Shown: positions 17,470-24,527 of the stretch, in pieces
How the letters are laid out: every line of letters begins with the position of its first letter
Numbering within the stretch: the first letter of the stretch is position 1
From: Ensifer adhaerens
GTDB lineage: Bacteria; Pseudomonadota; Alphaproteobacteria; Rhizobiales; Rhizobiaceae
Reading direction: 5' to 3'
Assembly (NCBI RefSeq): GCF_020035535.1
Contig: NZ_CP083350.1
Location: forward strand, 2,490,501-2,554,500
Length of the DNA stretch: 64,000 bases
Translations under genes and position numbers: made by a program
The notes under the pieces: generated by a model
The model's input: only the letters and a program-made list of their open reading frames with translations
What the model was told of the DNA's origin: nothing
Databases searched by the model: none

Positions 17470-18507
17470 TCAGGCGGGCACCGCCGCTTTTTGCTGTTCC
17501 AGCAGGTCGGCGTGGTGCTCTGCGGCGACATCGGGGTGCGAGCGCAGCCGGGACTTCAGCACGTTGCGGCCGACCTCGTGGAAGAGCGGGTTCTGCGGAT
17601 CCTGCGTAACGCCGCGAACCTCGGCCGCAAGCTCTGTTGGCAGGTCGAGCACCGGGATGGTCGAGGCGAGGTTGGCGCCGAGGAAGAAGGCGACGGACAG
17701 CCGGTCGCCGCCGGCTGGGGGCGTCACCACTCGGTGGATGTTGGCGAGCAGATAACCGTTCGACGCCAGTTCCAGAAGTTCGCCGACATTGATGACGAAG
17801 GTTCCGCGCTTCGGCGGTGCGTCGATCCACCCGCCCTTGCCGTCATCGACCTGCAGCCCGCCAACCACGTCCTGCAGCAGGATGGTGACGAAACCGCCGT
17901 CCTTATGGGCGCCCACGCCCTGGTCGCTCTCCGTCTTGTCACGGCCGGGGTAGCGGATGATCTTCAGAAGTTGGTTGGGGCCGTCGCGATAGATCGGGCC
18001 GAAGACATCGGGCTTCTGGCCGAGCGCTTCCGAGAAGATCTCGATCAGACGAATGCCGAGCCCGGTGACGGCTTCGATATAGTCGAGGATCGCGGGCTTC
18101 AATTCTGGCAAGGCATCGGGGAACTGATTGGGGCCGACGAGCCGCTTCCATGGTGCATCGCCGGAGGCGGTTTCAAGCCTTTGACGCTCGGGACCGAAGT
18201 CTACCTGCTCGCGCCAGTCCTGGGTACCACGGGTATATTCGAGGCCGGCACGGTTGTAGCCGCGGAAGTGCGGCGACTTGCGCATTTCGATCGCCAGCTT
18301 GTCATCCTCGGGCAGCGCGAAGAAACGACGCGAAAGCGAAAGGATGCCGTCGATCTCGTCCTGCGGGATGCCGTGGCCTTCGAGGTAGAAGAAGCCCACC
18401 GAGCGGGCGACGCTGCGCAACTCATCGAGCGCGGTCGCCCGCTCGGGATGGCCCGCCGCAAAGCGGGAAAGGTCGAGGACGGGCAGGGTTGGATTGGTCT
18501 TGCTCAA
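17470..18507 (-). CDS. 2-oxoglutarate/Fe(II)-dependent oxygenase (isopenicillin N synthase family)
   Basis: This 345-aa enzyme has a DIOX_N-like N-terminal half (GFFYLEGHGIPQDEID) and a double-stranded beta-helix core. The iron ligands are His201 and Asp203 (GAHKDGGFVTILLQD) and His258 (ANIHRVVTPP); the 2OG-binding R-x-S is Arg269/Ser271. No ATG is available, so the start is TTG at 18507 with GGAGA about 5 bp upstream. Being upstream of metY suggests it releases or modifies a sulfur compound, for example oxidative desulfonation. That is inference from context, and the substrate is unknown. Confidence 0.88.
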   Translation of the reverse strand: MSKTNPTLPVLDLSRFAAGHPERATALDELRSVARSVGFFYLEGHGIPQDEIDGILSLSRRFFALPEDDKLAIEMRKSPHFRGYNRAGLEYTRGTQDWREQVDFGPERQRLETASGDAPWKRLVGPNQFPDALPELKPAILDYIEAVTGLGIRLIEIFSEALGQKPDVFGPIYRDGPNQLLKIIRYPGRDKTESDQGVGAHKDGGFVTILLQDVVGGLQVDDGKGGWIDAPPKRGTFVINVGELLELASNGYLLANIHRVVTPPAGGDRLSVAFFLGANLASTIPVLDLPTELAAEVRGVTQDPQNPLFHEVGRNVLKSRLRSHPDVAAEHHADLLEQQKAAVPA

Positions 18508-18594
18508 GATGCTCTCCGTTGTTTCTTGGCGCGTGCCGCCGGCTACCGGTACACCGCGAGCGAGGCAGAGCGTGCGGCGGGCACATCGAGGTAC

Positions 18595-18693
18595 TCAGGT
18601 GAAGACAGGGGATGCGGCAAGGGCGGCCGTGTCGGTTGACTGCAAGAGCGTACACCGCGGCAAAACGCTGGTCGTTGAATGGCCCTGGCTCAT
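18595..18693 (-). CDS. Possible 32-aa leader peptide upstream of the oxygenase-metY operon
   Basis: On the minus strand an ATG at 18693, preceded by GGGGG four bases upstream, opens a 33-codon frame that ends in TGA about 90 bp before the oxygenase TTG. The peptide contains RCTLLQSTDTAALAASPVFT at its C-terminal part, with a single Cys. The ribosome site and the position between a LysR-type dyad and a sulfur operon make it a candidate regulatory uORF. The length is short enough to be chance. Confidence 0.3.
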   Translation of the reverse strand: MSQGHSTTSVLPRCTLLQSTDTAALAASPVFT

Positions 18694-18748
18694 GGTACCC
18701 CCGGCTGTGTCGAGTGGTTCAAGCCTAACCCACAGCGCCGTTTATTCA

Positions 18749-18768
18749 ATAATATCTATGGAAATTAT
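18749..18768 (-). promoter_or_regulatory. LysR-type dyad (ATAAT-N10-ATTAT) upstream of the sulfur operon
   Basis: An AT-rich island in GC-rich DNA carries ATAAT and ATTAT arms separated by 10 bp. This spacing and T/A composition are typical of LysR-family operators such as CysB/Cbl sites of sulfur-starvation promoters. It is about 240 bp upstream of the oxygenase start and about 55 bp upstream of the possible leader ORF. No LysR gene is in the window. Confidence 0.4.
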
Positions 18769-18990
18769 GGACTAAAATTCGAAGGCCGGGCGAGGTAAAC
18801 ATTCGAACGGCGCGAGGTTCCGGGGAAATTCCGTCCGGGCCGTCGCTACTAGCGCTGGTGAACGCTCCCGCGCGTCGATACTGGCGCACGCCGATTGCAA
18901 GGTGGTAGGCGAGTGGCACTGCAAATGCCGTCACGCCTGGCCGAGCTATGCACACCGCGTGAGGTGAACTTGCTTGCAGAGCGCAAATGA

Positions 18991-19026
18991 AAAGCCCTGT
19001 TTTGCTTTTCTGCAAAACAGGGCTTT
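18991..19026 (-). terminator. Perfect 15-bp inverted repeat, probable terminator
   Basis: AAAGCCCTGTTTTGC and its exact complement flank a 6-base loop. On the minus strand the structure lies about 95 bp after the small gene at 19122-19358 and is followed by a T-rich TTTTCATTT. It most likely ends the YcaO/TfuA-region transcript. Confidence 0.6.
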
Positions 19027-19121
19027 GTGGCGATCGGATTTTCGGGTCACCCCGGCGTTCCCGGAAACGGAGGATGACCCTTCACGACTGCGCTATTCCG
19101 GGCGGAGACGCCCTACCGGTC

Positions 19122-19358
19122 TCAGCAGCGGCCGAGGCTTGGTCGTGTCATCAGTTCGTTGGTGAGATGTGCTCTCTTGTCTCCGCACTCCTCTGCCTCC
19201 TTGAGCAGTGACGCAAGCGCCAACTCGAGGCAGTATTGCACGCCTTCGACATTGAGGGTCTTGGCGGAGTCGCGCGCATAGGTGACAAGGCGAGCCAATG
19301 CCAGCAGCTCCTTCTCCTTGTCTTCCGGCTCCACCGGTACAGCAAATGAAGATAGCAT
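19122..19358 (-). CDS. Small acidic helical hypothetical protein downstream of tfuA
   Basis: This 78-aa protein begins MLSSFAVPVEPEDKEKELL and continues with amphipathic helix segments (LARLVTYARDSAKTL and YCLELALASLLKEAEEC). The ATG at 19358 has GGGGA about 6 bp upstream, better than any earlier start. It lies on the same strand as tfuA, about 120 bp after its stop. It could be part of the RiPP locus or an independent small regulator; no family was recognised. Confidence 0.6.
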   Translation of the reverse strand: MLSSFAVPVEPEDKEKELLALARLVTYARDSAKTLNVEGVQYCLELALASLLKEAEECGDKRAHLTNELMTRPSLGRC

Positions 19359-19478
19359 GATTTTCCCCAGCTCCCTATGGATCGGCCAGATCCAGTTCAG
19401 CGTGAGCAATCATAGCGTGACTGCGCGGCAGTGCGCGTGACATGAGCGTGACACACGTTGTATGGGAAAACCACGCGC

Positions 19479-20204
19479 TTAAGATGAAGCGTCAGGTTGA
19501 CCGGACAACATCTTCCACATGCTGGTAGAATTGAATTTCCAGTCTTTGGCCACAACTGTTCGTTGGTTCGGCGCCTTGTGCAGTGCATCAAGCAAAAGCA
19601 ACGCATCGATACGCTTCTGATCGACGAATTCAGCGGCAAGCAGGTCTTTGAGGCGTGTGCGATCGATGCCAGCGGCAAGGGGCGCGCGCGCGACCACCGC
19701 GGTCCAGGTGCGCTCCTTGTAGAAGATGCCGGCCGCCGCGCCGCCGATCGCCGCTGCCGCTTCCGCAGAAAGCAGTTGGCGATCCCGAAGGTGCCTGAGG
19801 GTCATGTCCACATTCACGAGTGGCAGGGTCAGCGGCAGGTGCCCGAGCTCAGCCGGGCTGTGGATCAGGGCGACATCGGCATCGTCCACCCGCTCGCATT
19901 GCGCATATTGGCGGTAGACCTCGCCAATGCCCGTCATGCCGAAGGGAGCGCATTCTGCAGCGCGCAGCGCACCCATGCTGGCTGCGCCGAAGACCTGAAC
20001 GCCTTGCGTCAGCGCGTAGAGAATCTCCTTATGCCAGACCGGCGCCACCTGTTCGAAATTGCCATCGACCAGGCCGATGGCTGTCGCTCCGCGCTCGGTC
20101 GCCTGGAGAATGTCGCTCTGGACCGCAGGTGGCAGGACGGTAATGGCATCGCCCGCAATTCTCTGCGCGTCCGGCAGCGTCGGGCCCACGAAGACGATCT
20201 TCAT
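19479..20204 (-). CDS. tfuA: TfuA-family protein, YcaO partner
   Basis: This 241-aa protein carries the TfuA-like domain. It begins MKIVFVGPTLP and has the family signature VFGAASMGALRAAECAPFG followed by MTGIGEVYRQY (about residues 71-100). TfuA is named from trifolitoxin biosynthesis in Rhizobium. In studied thioamide systems TfuA partners YcaO and is thought to help deliver sulfide for backbone thioamidation. The ATG overlaps the YcaO stop by one base (TAATG), so the two are translationally coupled. No membrane helices are seen. Confidence 0.88.
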   Translation of the reverse strand: MKIVFVGPTLPDAQRIAGDAITVLPPAVQSDILQATERGATAIGLVDGNFEQVAPVWHKEILYALTQGVQVFGAASMGALRAAECAPFGMTGIGEVYRQYAQCERVDDADVALIHSPAELGHLPLTLPLVNVDMTLRHLRDRQLLSAEAAAAIGGAAAGIFYKERTWTAVVARAPLAAGIDRTRLKDLLAAEFVDQKRIDALLLLDALHKAPNQRTVVAKDWKFNSTSMWKMLSGQPDASS

Positions 20205-21451
20205 TAGACCTCCAGCGCGCGCGTCAGCGCCCGCGCTCCGAAGCGGCGCTTGCGAAGCTCATCGGGGTTTTCGAGGTCGGGAACGAGAACCTTGACGACA
20301 GAAAACGGCATTGCCCCCTCTTCGACCAGCGGTACGACGATGGTCGAGCCGATACGCGCCTCCTCGAGCCGCCGCATCACGAAGCGCAGCAGTTCCTGCG
20401 GTCCGCGCCCGGCGTTGGTAGCTGCTGCCGTTTTCCTTTGAGGCACCGCCTCGAACAGGCGTTGCGTCTCGCTCGGAAGGGGACGGGTAAACGTCTCGGG
20501 AAAGACGTCGTCGCGGGCGCCGCTGATATAGGTGAGCCGCGACTGAGCGGCCTCCGTCACGGCGCGGATGGCGGCTCTTCCCGCCACCGGGTGCGCGCCA
20601 TGGCCGATCGTCACGTCGTGGTATCGGGGTTGCCGCGCGGTCAGAATGCCGGTGCCGGCAAGGGTCGCCGTATAACAGGGGATTGCGACGTCGCTGGTCA
20701 TATCGAATAGACGCAGTTGCAGGCCGCAGTCCACGATCCGCCGCTCCATCCCGTCGAGGATCGGGTCCTCGAACGATGCCGGATCAATGCAAGTCCTGAG
20801 CTTGCCGTCCAGCGGCAACAGACGCCAGAGCGTTTCGGCGTCGCGCTCGATCCGCTCCAGCAGGCCGTGCAGGATAGCCTCGGTCTCGGTGTTGCCGGAG
20901 GCAAGGCCGTCGGAGGATTGCCAATATCGGCAGCGGTCGATGGTTCGGTCGAGCGTCGTTGCGTGAAGCGGCGCCCATGTGGTGGATCCATCCGCCAGAT
21001 CAAATCCGCTGAGCCAGGCGATCGTCTCGTCGTCTCCGAGATCGGCCCCGCCGGCGGCCACTAGACCCGGAAGCGTCAAGGCCCGGTCCCCACCCTCGCG
21101 CAGGGCCCGTCTGGTCGCCATTCTGAACGGAACGGAAGGCGCGCAGGCCACGGCGCGTTCGATCGCCTCCATGGCGGCCGAAATCTTGGCGTCGCTATCG
21201 CTGACGCCCTTTCCTTGATTGATGACGATCGACCGCGCATTCGGGGAAATGGCGCTCCAGACCGGGATCCCGATCTTGTCGAGCCCGGTCAGGCGCGCAA
21301 GCCGGCTGACGCCGAATGTCGGCAAAAGCGGCTCGATGCGCCGAAGGGTCTCTTCGGGCGAACAGGCGCGATCGCTGTATGAGAGCATTCCGGTCGTCGG
21401 ATGACCGATACGATCATCCGACGGCCGGTCAATTTCGGTGGCCTGCGCCAC
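20204..21451 (-). CDS. YcaO-domain peptide backbone-modifying enzyme
   Basis: This 415-aa YcaO enzyme activates peptide amide bonds with ATP. ATP-binding motifs are readable: SAAMEAIERA (Ser91, Glu95, Glu98, Arg99), GNTETEAILHGLLERIERDA (Asn187, Glu191, Glu199, Glu202), and VTEAAQSRLTYISGARDD (Glu300, Gln303, Arg305). The N-terminal FGVSRLARLTGLDKIGIPV and NQGKG are family-typical. The C-terminus ends RALTRALEV and lacks the PxPxP tail of many azoline-forming cyclodehydratases, and no fused E1-like partner is present. Pairing with TfuA favours thioamide formation (inference). The start is GTG at 21451, 9 bp after the precursor stop; ATG 21388 is an alternative. Confidence 0.9.
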   Translation of the reverse strand: MAQATEIDRPSDDRIGHPTTGMLSYSDRACSPEETLRRIEPLLPTFGVSRLARLTGLDKIGIPVWSAISPNARSIVINQGKGVSDSDAKISAAMEAIERAVACAPSVPFRMATRRALREGGDRALTLPGLVAAGGADLGDDETIAWLSGFDLADGSTTWAPLHATTLDRTIDRCRYWQSSDGLASGNTETEAILHGLLERIERDAETLWRLLPLDGKLRTCIDPASFEDPILDGMERRIVDCGLQLRLFDMTSDVAIPCYTATLAGTGILTARQPRYHDVTIGHGAHPVAGRAAIRAVTEAAQSRLTYISGARDDVFPETFTRPLPSETQRLFEAVPQRKTAAATNAGRGPQELLRFVMRRLEEARIGSTIVVPLVEEGAMPFSVVKVLVPDLENPDELRKRRFGARALTRALEV

Positions 21452-21460
21452 GTCTCGGCG

Positions 21461-21682
21461 CTAGCCGTCCATGAATCCGCCGGAAACCGAACCGGACGAG
21501 GCGGCCAGCACGGCGAGGTTCACGCCCTTGTGCACTGTCGCGCCGCCGTTGCTACGCAGATCGTTGGCCGCTGCGAGCGGTCCCTGTGTCGGCGTCGGAA
21601 TTAGCGTCACCGTTCCCGCATCCAGATCTGCCATCCAGAGCCTGTCATCGCCTTCCACACCAATTACCACCACTTTCGCCAT
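21461..21682 (-). CDS. Candidate RiPP precursor peptide of the YcaO-TfuA cluster
   Basis: This 73-aa peptide starts at ATG 21682 with a strong AGGAGG. The N-terminal half (MAKVVVIGVEGDDRLWMADL) looks like a structured leader. A Pro/Thr hinge (TLIPTPTQGP) follows, and the C-terminus is small and Ser/Gly/Ala-rich (LAVLAASSGSVSGGFMDG), a plausible core. It contains no cysteine, so Cys-derived thiazoles are excluded; Ser azolines or backbone thioamides remain. It lies directly before ycaO (9 bp) and 32 bp after the SARP-type regulator gene. The precursor role is inferred from position, size and composition. Confidence 0.7.
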   Translation of the reverse strand: MAKVVVIGVEGDDRLWMADLDAGTVTLIPTPTQGPLAAANDLRSNGGATVHKGVNLAVLAASSGSVSGGFMDG

Positions 21683-21714
21683 TTGCCCCTCCTGGCTTTC
21701 ACTGAATGAAGACG

Positions 21715-23589
21715 TCAGAAGCCTGCCTTGCGCAGGCCCTCGCAATAGTGGACTCGCTGCCACTCTTCCCTAAAGGGAACGATGGCCATCCATTTGTCGA
21801 GATCAAAATCCGGATGCACGTCGAATGTCTTGCGGACGAATTGGCGTGCCTTCTTCTTGTTGCCAAGCATACCCCAGCTCGCCGCCGACAGCCGGTCGGC
21901 AGGCGTCGGATCGCGCATACGCTCGATATAGGCGATGGCCTGCTCGTACTGCCCGAGCGAGTAGCTGGCGCCGGCTGCGGTCCAGAAATATTCGTCCGGC
22001 GCGATCGGGTTGAGGTCGAGCGCGGCCTGGATCTTGCGTAGCCCGCCCTCGGGACGCGAGGCCTGCACCAGCGTGTCGGCGTAGCTCGCGATCACGTTGG
22101 CATGCTGCGGGCTCAGCGCCTCCGCCTTGTCATGGTACTCCATGCTCTCATCGAACTGTCTCAGATAGAGCTTGACGACACCGAGTTCGCGATAACCCGT
22201 TGCCAGCGTGTCATCGGCTCCCACCGCGTCGCGCGCATGCCGCTCCGCAAGTGCCAGCAGTTCGCTGTCGCCACGCGCCGTCAGCAGCCATTCGAAGAAG
22301 TAGCTGCGTGCCAGGCCACTCATCGCCGGCGCAAAGTCGGAATTCTCGTACAGCGATTCACGGAAACTCTTGCGAGCGCGCCGCACTTCCGGAAGGTTGA
22401 GCTGCTTGAGGTAGCGCTGCCCAAGCAGGAAACTGCGATAGGAGCCGACATTGGTTTCGTAGGTCTTCCGTTGTGTCTCGTTGCGCTCCACCTGGCTGGC
22501 GATCGCATAGGCGATCTGCAGTGCGATCTCCCGCCTGGAGGTCATCAACCCGTCGCCGTCGATATTGAAGCGGTCAGCCCAGATCACCTCGTCGTTGGCA
22601 AAAAAGATCAGTTGGGTGAACAGGGTCAGCCGGCTGCCCTCGTCCGTCAAACGGGTATCGAGGATGTAGCTGATGGCGTGCTTTTGGTAGGTGTTTGCCT
22701 TGTCGGACTGAAGGCTGATCTGCGCGGCCGTGTAGGGGGCGATGACCGAAACCGAACGAAGCGCGCAAAGACCGATGGTGACGTCCTCGATCAGGGCGCT
22801 TGCGAACTGGGTGGAGGGACTGTCGATCGCTCCGTTGCTCGGCGGAAGCAGCACGACACGCGGCGGACGCAAGTCGGCAGCTGTCTCCGAAACTGGAGCG
22901 AGGATCGTCGAAGCTGGCGGTCGCCATTCCGCGACCGCGGGAACGACCGGCGCATCGCTGTGCGCGATTGCCCTTGCCTCGAGGGGATTGCCCTCCAGCT
23001 GAAACACCTGGGTCAGGATCTTGCGCACATCTTCGTCGAGCGGATTGCGCTCAAGGAGCCGTGCTGCGGCCGCCTTGACCAGCTTGCGCAGGCTCTTCGT
23101 CGCTTCCGGTGCGGCTAAGAGCAGGCTTTCGCGCAGGAGCGTCATGTGCTCGCCGCGCTGCCGCTCGATCCAGCCGTGGAGCGCTTGCCCTTGCGACTTC
23201 AGATCCTTGAGGAAGTCCTCCTGGAACGTCGTCGCCGCCAGCTGGAAGCGGGCGAGGGGATCGCCCGTGTCTCGGCCGATTTCATCGAGATCGCTCTGCA
23301 GCCGATCGACGTCGAGCCCGACCGACGATTGGGAGAAACTCAGGAAATGGCAGCCCAGTTCGTCCTGTCGCGCGCTGATCCGGGAGATCGTCTTGCGCAG
23401 ATTGACGAAGGCCTGGCTGGGGACGACTTCATCCCACAACAGCTTGGCAATGTCGTTTCTCGACTGCTCGCGATGTCCGCCGACGATAAAATAACAAAGG
23501 ATGAGCAGACCCTTTTCCGGAAAGGCCACTTCGCGCCCGTCGGCATCGACGAGGCGCAAGAGCCCGAGGGTCTGCAGTCTGAATGTCAT
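21715..23589 (-). CDS. SARP-type transcriptional regulator (wHTH-BTAD, TolB-like, TPR)
   Basis: The protein has 624 aa. Residues 1-95 look like an OmpR/SARP winged helix (MTFRLQTLGLLRLVDADGREV, AFPEKGLLILCYF, NLRKTISRI). About 95-200 is a BTAD-like helical segment with ARLLERNPLDEDVRKIL. About 245-360 resembles the TolB-like N-terminal module (VVLLPPSNGAIDSPSTQFASAL, EVIWADRFNIDGD). About 390-610 contains TPR-like repeats. Proteins of this build occur widely in rhizobia as regulators. The stop is 32 bp before the RiPP precursor start on the same strand, making it the probable cluster-situated regulator. Confidence 0.8.
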   Translation of the reverse strand: MTFRLQTLGLLRLVDADGREVAFPEKGLLILCYFIVGGHREQSRNDIAKLLWDEVVPSQAFVNLRKTISRISARQDELGCHFLSFSQSSVGLDVDRLQSDLDEIGRDTGDPLARFQLAATTFQEDFLKDLKSQGQALHGWIERQRGEHMTLLRESLLLAAPEATKSLRKLVKAAAARLLERNPLDEDVRKILTQVFQLEGNPLEARAIAHSDAPVVPAVAEWRPPASTILAPVSETAADLRPPRVVLLPPSNGAIDSPSTQFASALIEDVTIGLCALRSVSVIAPYTAAQISLQSDKANTYQKHAISYILDTRLTDEGSRLTLFTQLIFFANDEVIWADRFNIDGDGLMTSRREIALQIAYAIASQVERNETQRKTYETNVGSYRSFLLGQRYLKQLNLPEVRRARKSFRESLYENSDFAPAMSGLARSYFFEWLLTARGDSELLALAERHARDAVGADDTLATGYRELGVVKLYLRQFDESMEYHDKAEALSPQHANVIASYADTLVQASRPEGGLRKIQAALDLNPIAPDEYFWTAAGASYSLGQYEQAIAYIERMRDPTPADRLSAASWGMLGNKKKARQFVRKTFDVHPDFDLDKWMAIVPFREEWQRVHYCEGLRKAGF

Positions 23590-23616
23590 CCGGTCATTCC
23601 TGTCGGGCGCAAACGA

Positions 23617-24069
23617 TTATCCGTGCAGATCCTGGGCGTGGGTCGTTCCTGCGCGGCTGCCTTCCGTCTCCGGCGTCTGGGCCACGGCGGCGACGAGCGA
23701 GATGATCTTCTTGCGCAACACCGGATCCGTGATCTTCAGGAAAGCGCGGTTGAGCGCGATGCCTTCCTTCGACGAAACGAAGGAGGAGATTTCGCTCGGT
23801 TCGCGCGTCGTGTCGCCGGCGCCGTTGCGAGCAGCTGCGTCGTCGCCTTCCTGGAAGAAGAAGCTCGGATGCACGCCGAGGATATCGGCGATCGCCTGAA
23901 GACGGCTGGCGCCGATGCGGTTGGTGCCTTTTTCGTACTTCTGAACCTGCTGGAATGTGATCCCGAGGCCGTCGGCCAGCTTCTCCTGGCTCAACCCGGC
24001 CATCAACCGACGCATCCTGACGCGGGAACCGACAAAGACATCAATCTGGCTGGGGGCTTTTGTGTTCAC
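23617..24069 (-). CDS. XRE-family HTH transcriptional regulator
   Basis: This 150-aa regulator has a helix-turn-helix at about residues 15-68 (VGSRVRMRRLMAGLSQEKLA, ITFQQVQKYEKGTNRIGASRL, ADILGVHPSFFF). The C-terminal part (ALNRAFLKITDPVLRKKIISL) matches the common alphaproteobacterial XRE group. It lies 27 bp upstream of the SARP-type gene on the same strand and is the first gene of the putative RiPP transcription unit. Confidence 0.88.
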   Translation of the reverse strand: MNTKAPSQIDVFVGSRVRMRRLMAGLSQEKLADGLGITFQQVQKYEKGTNRIGASRLQAIADILGVHPSFFFQEGDDAAARNGAGDTTREPSEISSFVSSKEGIALNRAFLKITDPVLRKKIISLVAAVAQTPETEGSRAGTTHAQDLHG

Positions 24070-24527
24070 TTGTATTTCCTCCGCACGTAGGAGTGGTCAA
24101 ATCATACATATGAGTTTGCTTGAATAAATCTCCCGATGCAATCACTACGGGCTAAAACACGGAGATTTGCAAAGCCGCCCCGGTTTTCCAGGGGGTGAGC
24201 CGGGCGATGCCGCAACGATTGGAGCACAAGCGCGCGAATTGTGGCGGATCACGCAGGCCAACTTGCCTCGTTTACGCCAAAATGCGGGGGCGCCGGGCGC
24301 GAATCGATCCGGCGTCAATGCGCTTGCGACTGTGCGAACGGCTGGGTCCCATCGTCCTCATTCAACGGCTTTTACGGTCGCCGTTACTGTTAAGTACTTG
24401 TGCTGCCCCGGCTCTTGAAGAAGCTGCGATCATACCGGCTCTATGTCCGCGCCTTACCTGCCTGCTGGCGGGATGAGGGGGCAGCGCGGAGCCGGTTCGG
24501 ATTGCTGCTAGATGCCGGAGAACCGAA
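24070..24527. other. Divergent intergenic region between the XRE regulator and the SH3-protein operon
   Basis: These 458 bp hold an AT-richer stretch next to the XRE start (around 24100-24135, including CATATG), presumably its promoter. Box E lies at 24381-24400 on the side of the SH3-protein gene. No ORF with a credible ribosome site was found. Confidence 0.5.
24381..24400 (-). promoter_or_regulatory. Box E of the five-copy 20-bp element (SH3/MscS operon)
   Basis: On the minus strand it reads CAAGTACTTAACAGTAACGG. After a one-base offset this matches the consensus AAGTACGTAACAGTWACGAA, with G-to-T at position 7 and G replacing A at position 19. It is 128 bp upstream of the SH3-protein start, in the same orientation relative to its gene as the other copies. 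Confidence 0.5.

Larger units (their letters stand above)
18508..19121. other. Gene-poor region upstream of the oxygenase-metY operon
   Basis: About 610 bp contain no convincing full-size gene. They hold a possible 32-codon leader ORF (18595-18693, minus), an AT-rich LysR-like dyad (18749-18768), and a perfect 15-bp inverted repeat (18991-19026). Nothing else was recognised between 18780 and 18990. Confidence 0.5.

Noticed and set aside
18746..19015. 89-codon minus-strand ORF in the gene-poor region
   Set aside because: It overlaps the LysR-like dyad and runs into the inverted repeat, has no ribosome site, and its composition is not protein-like.
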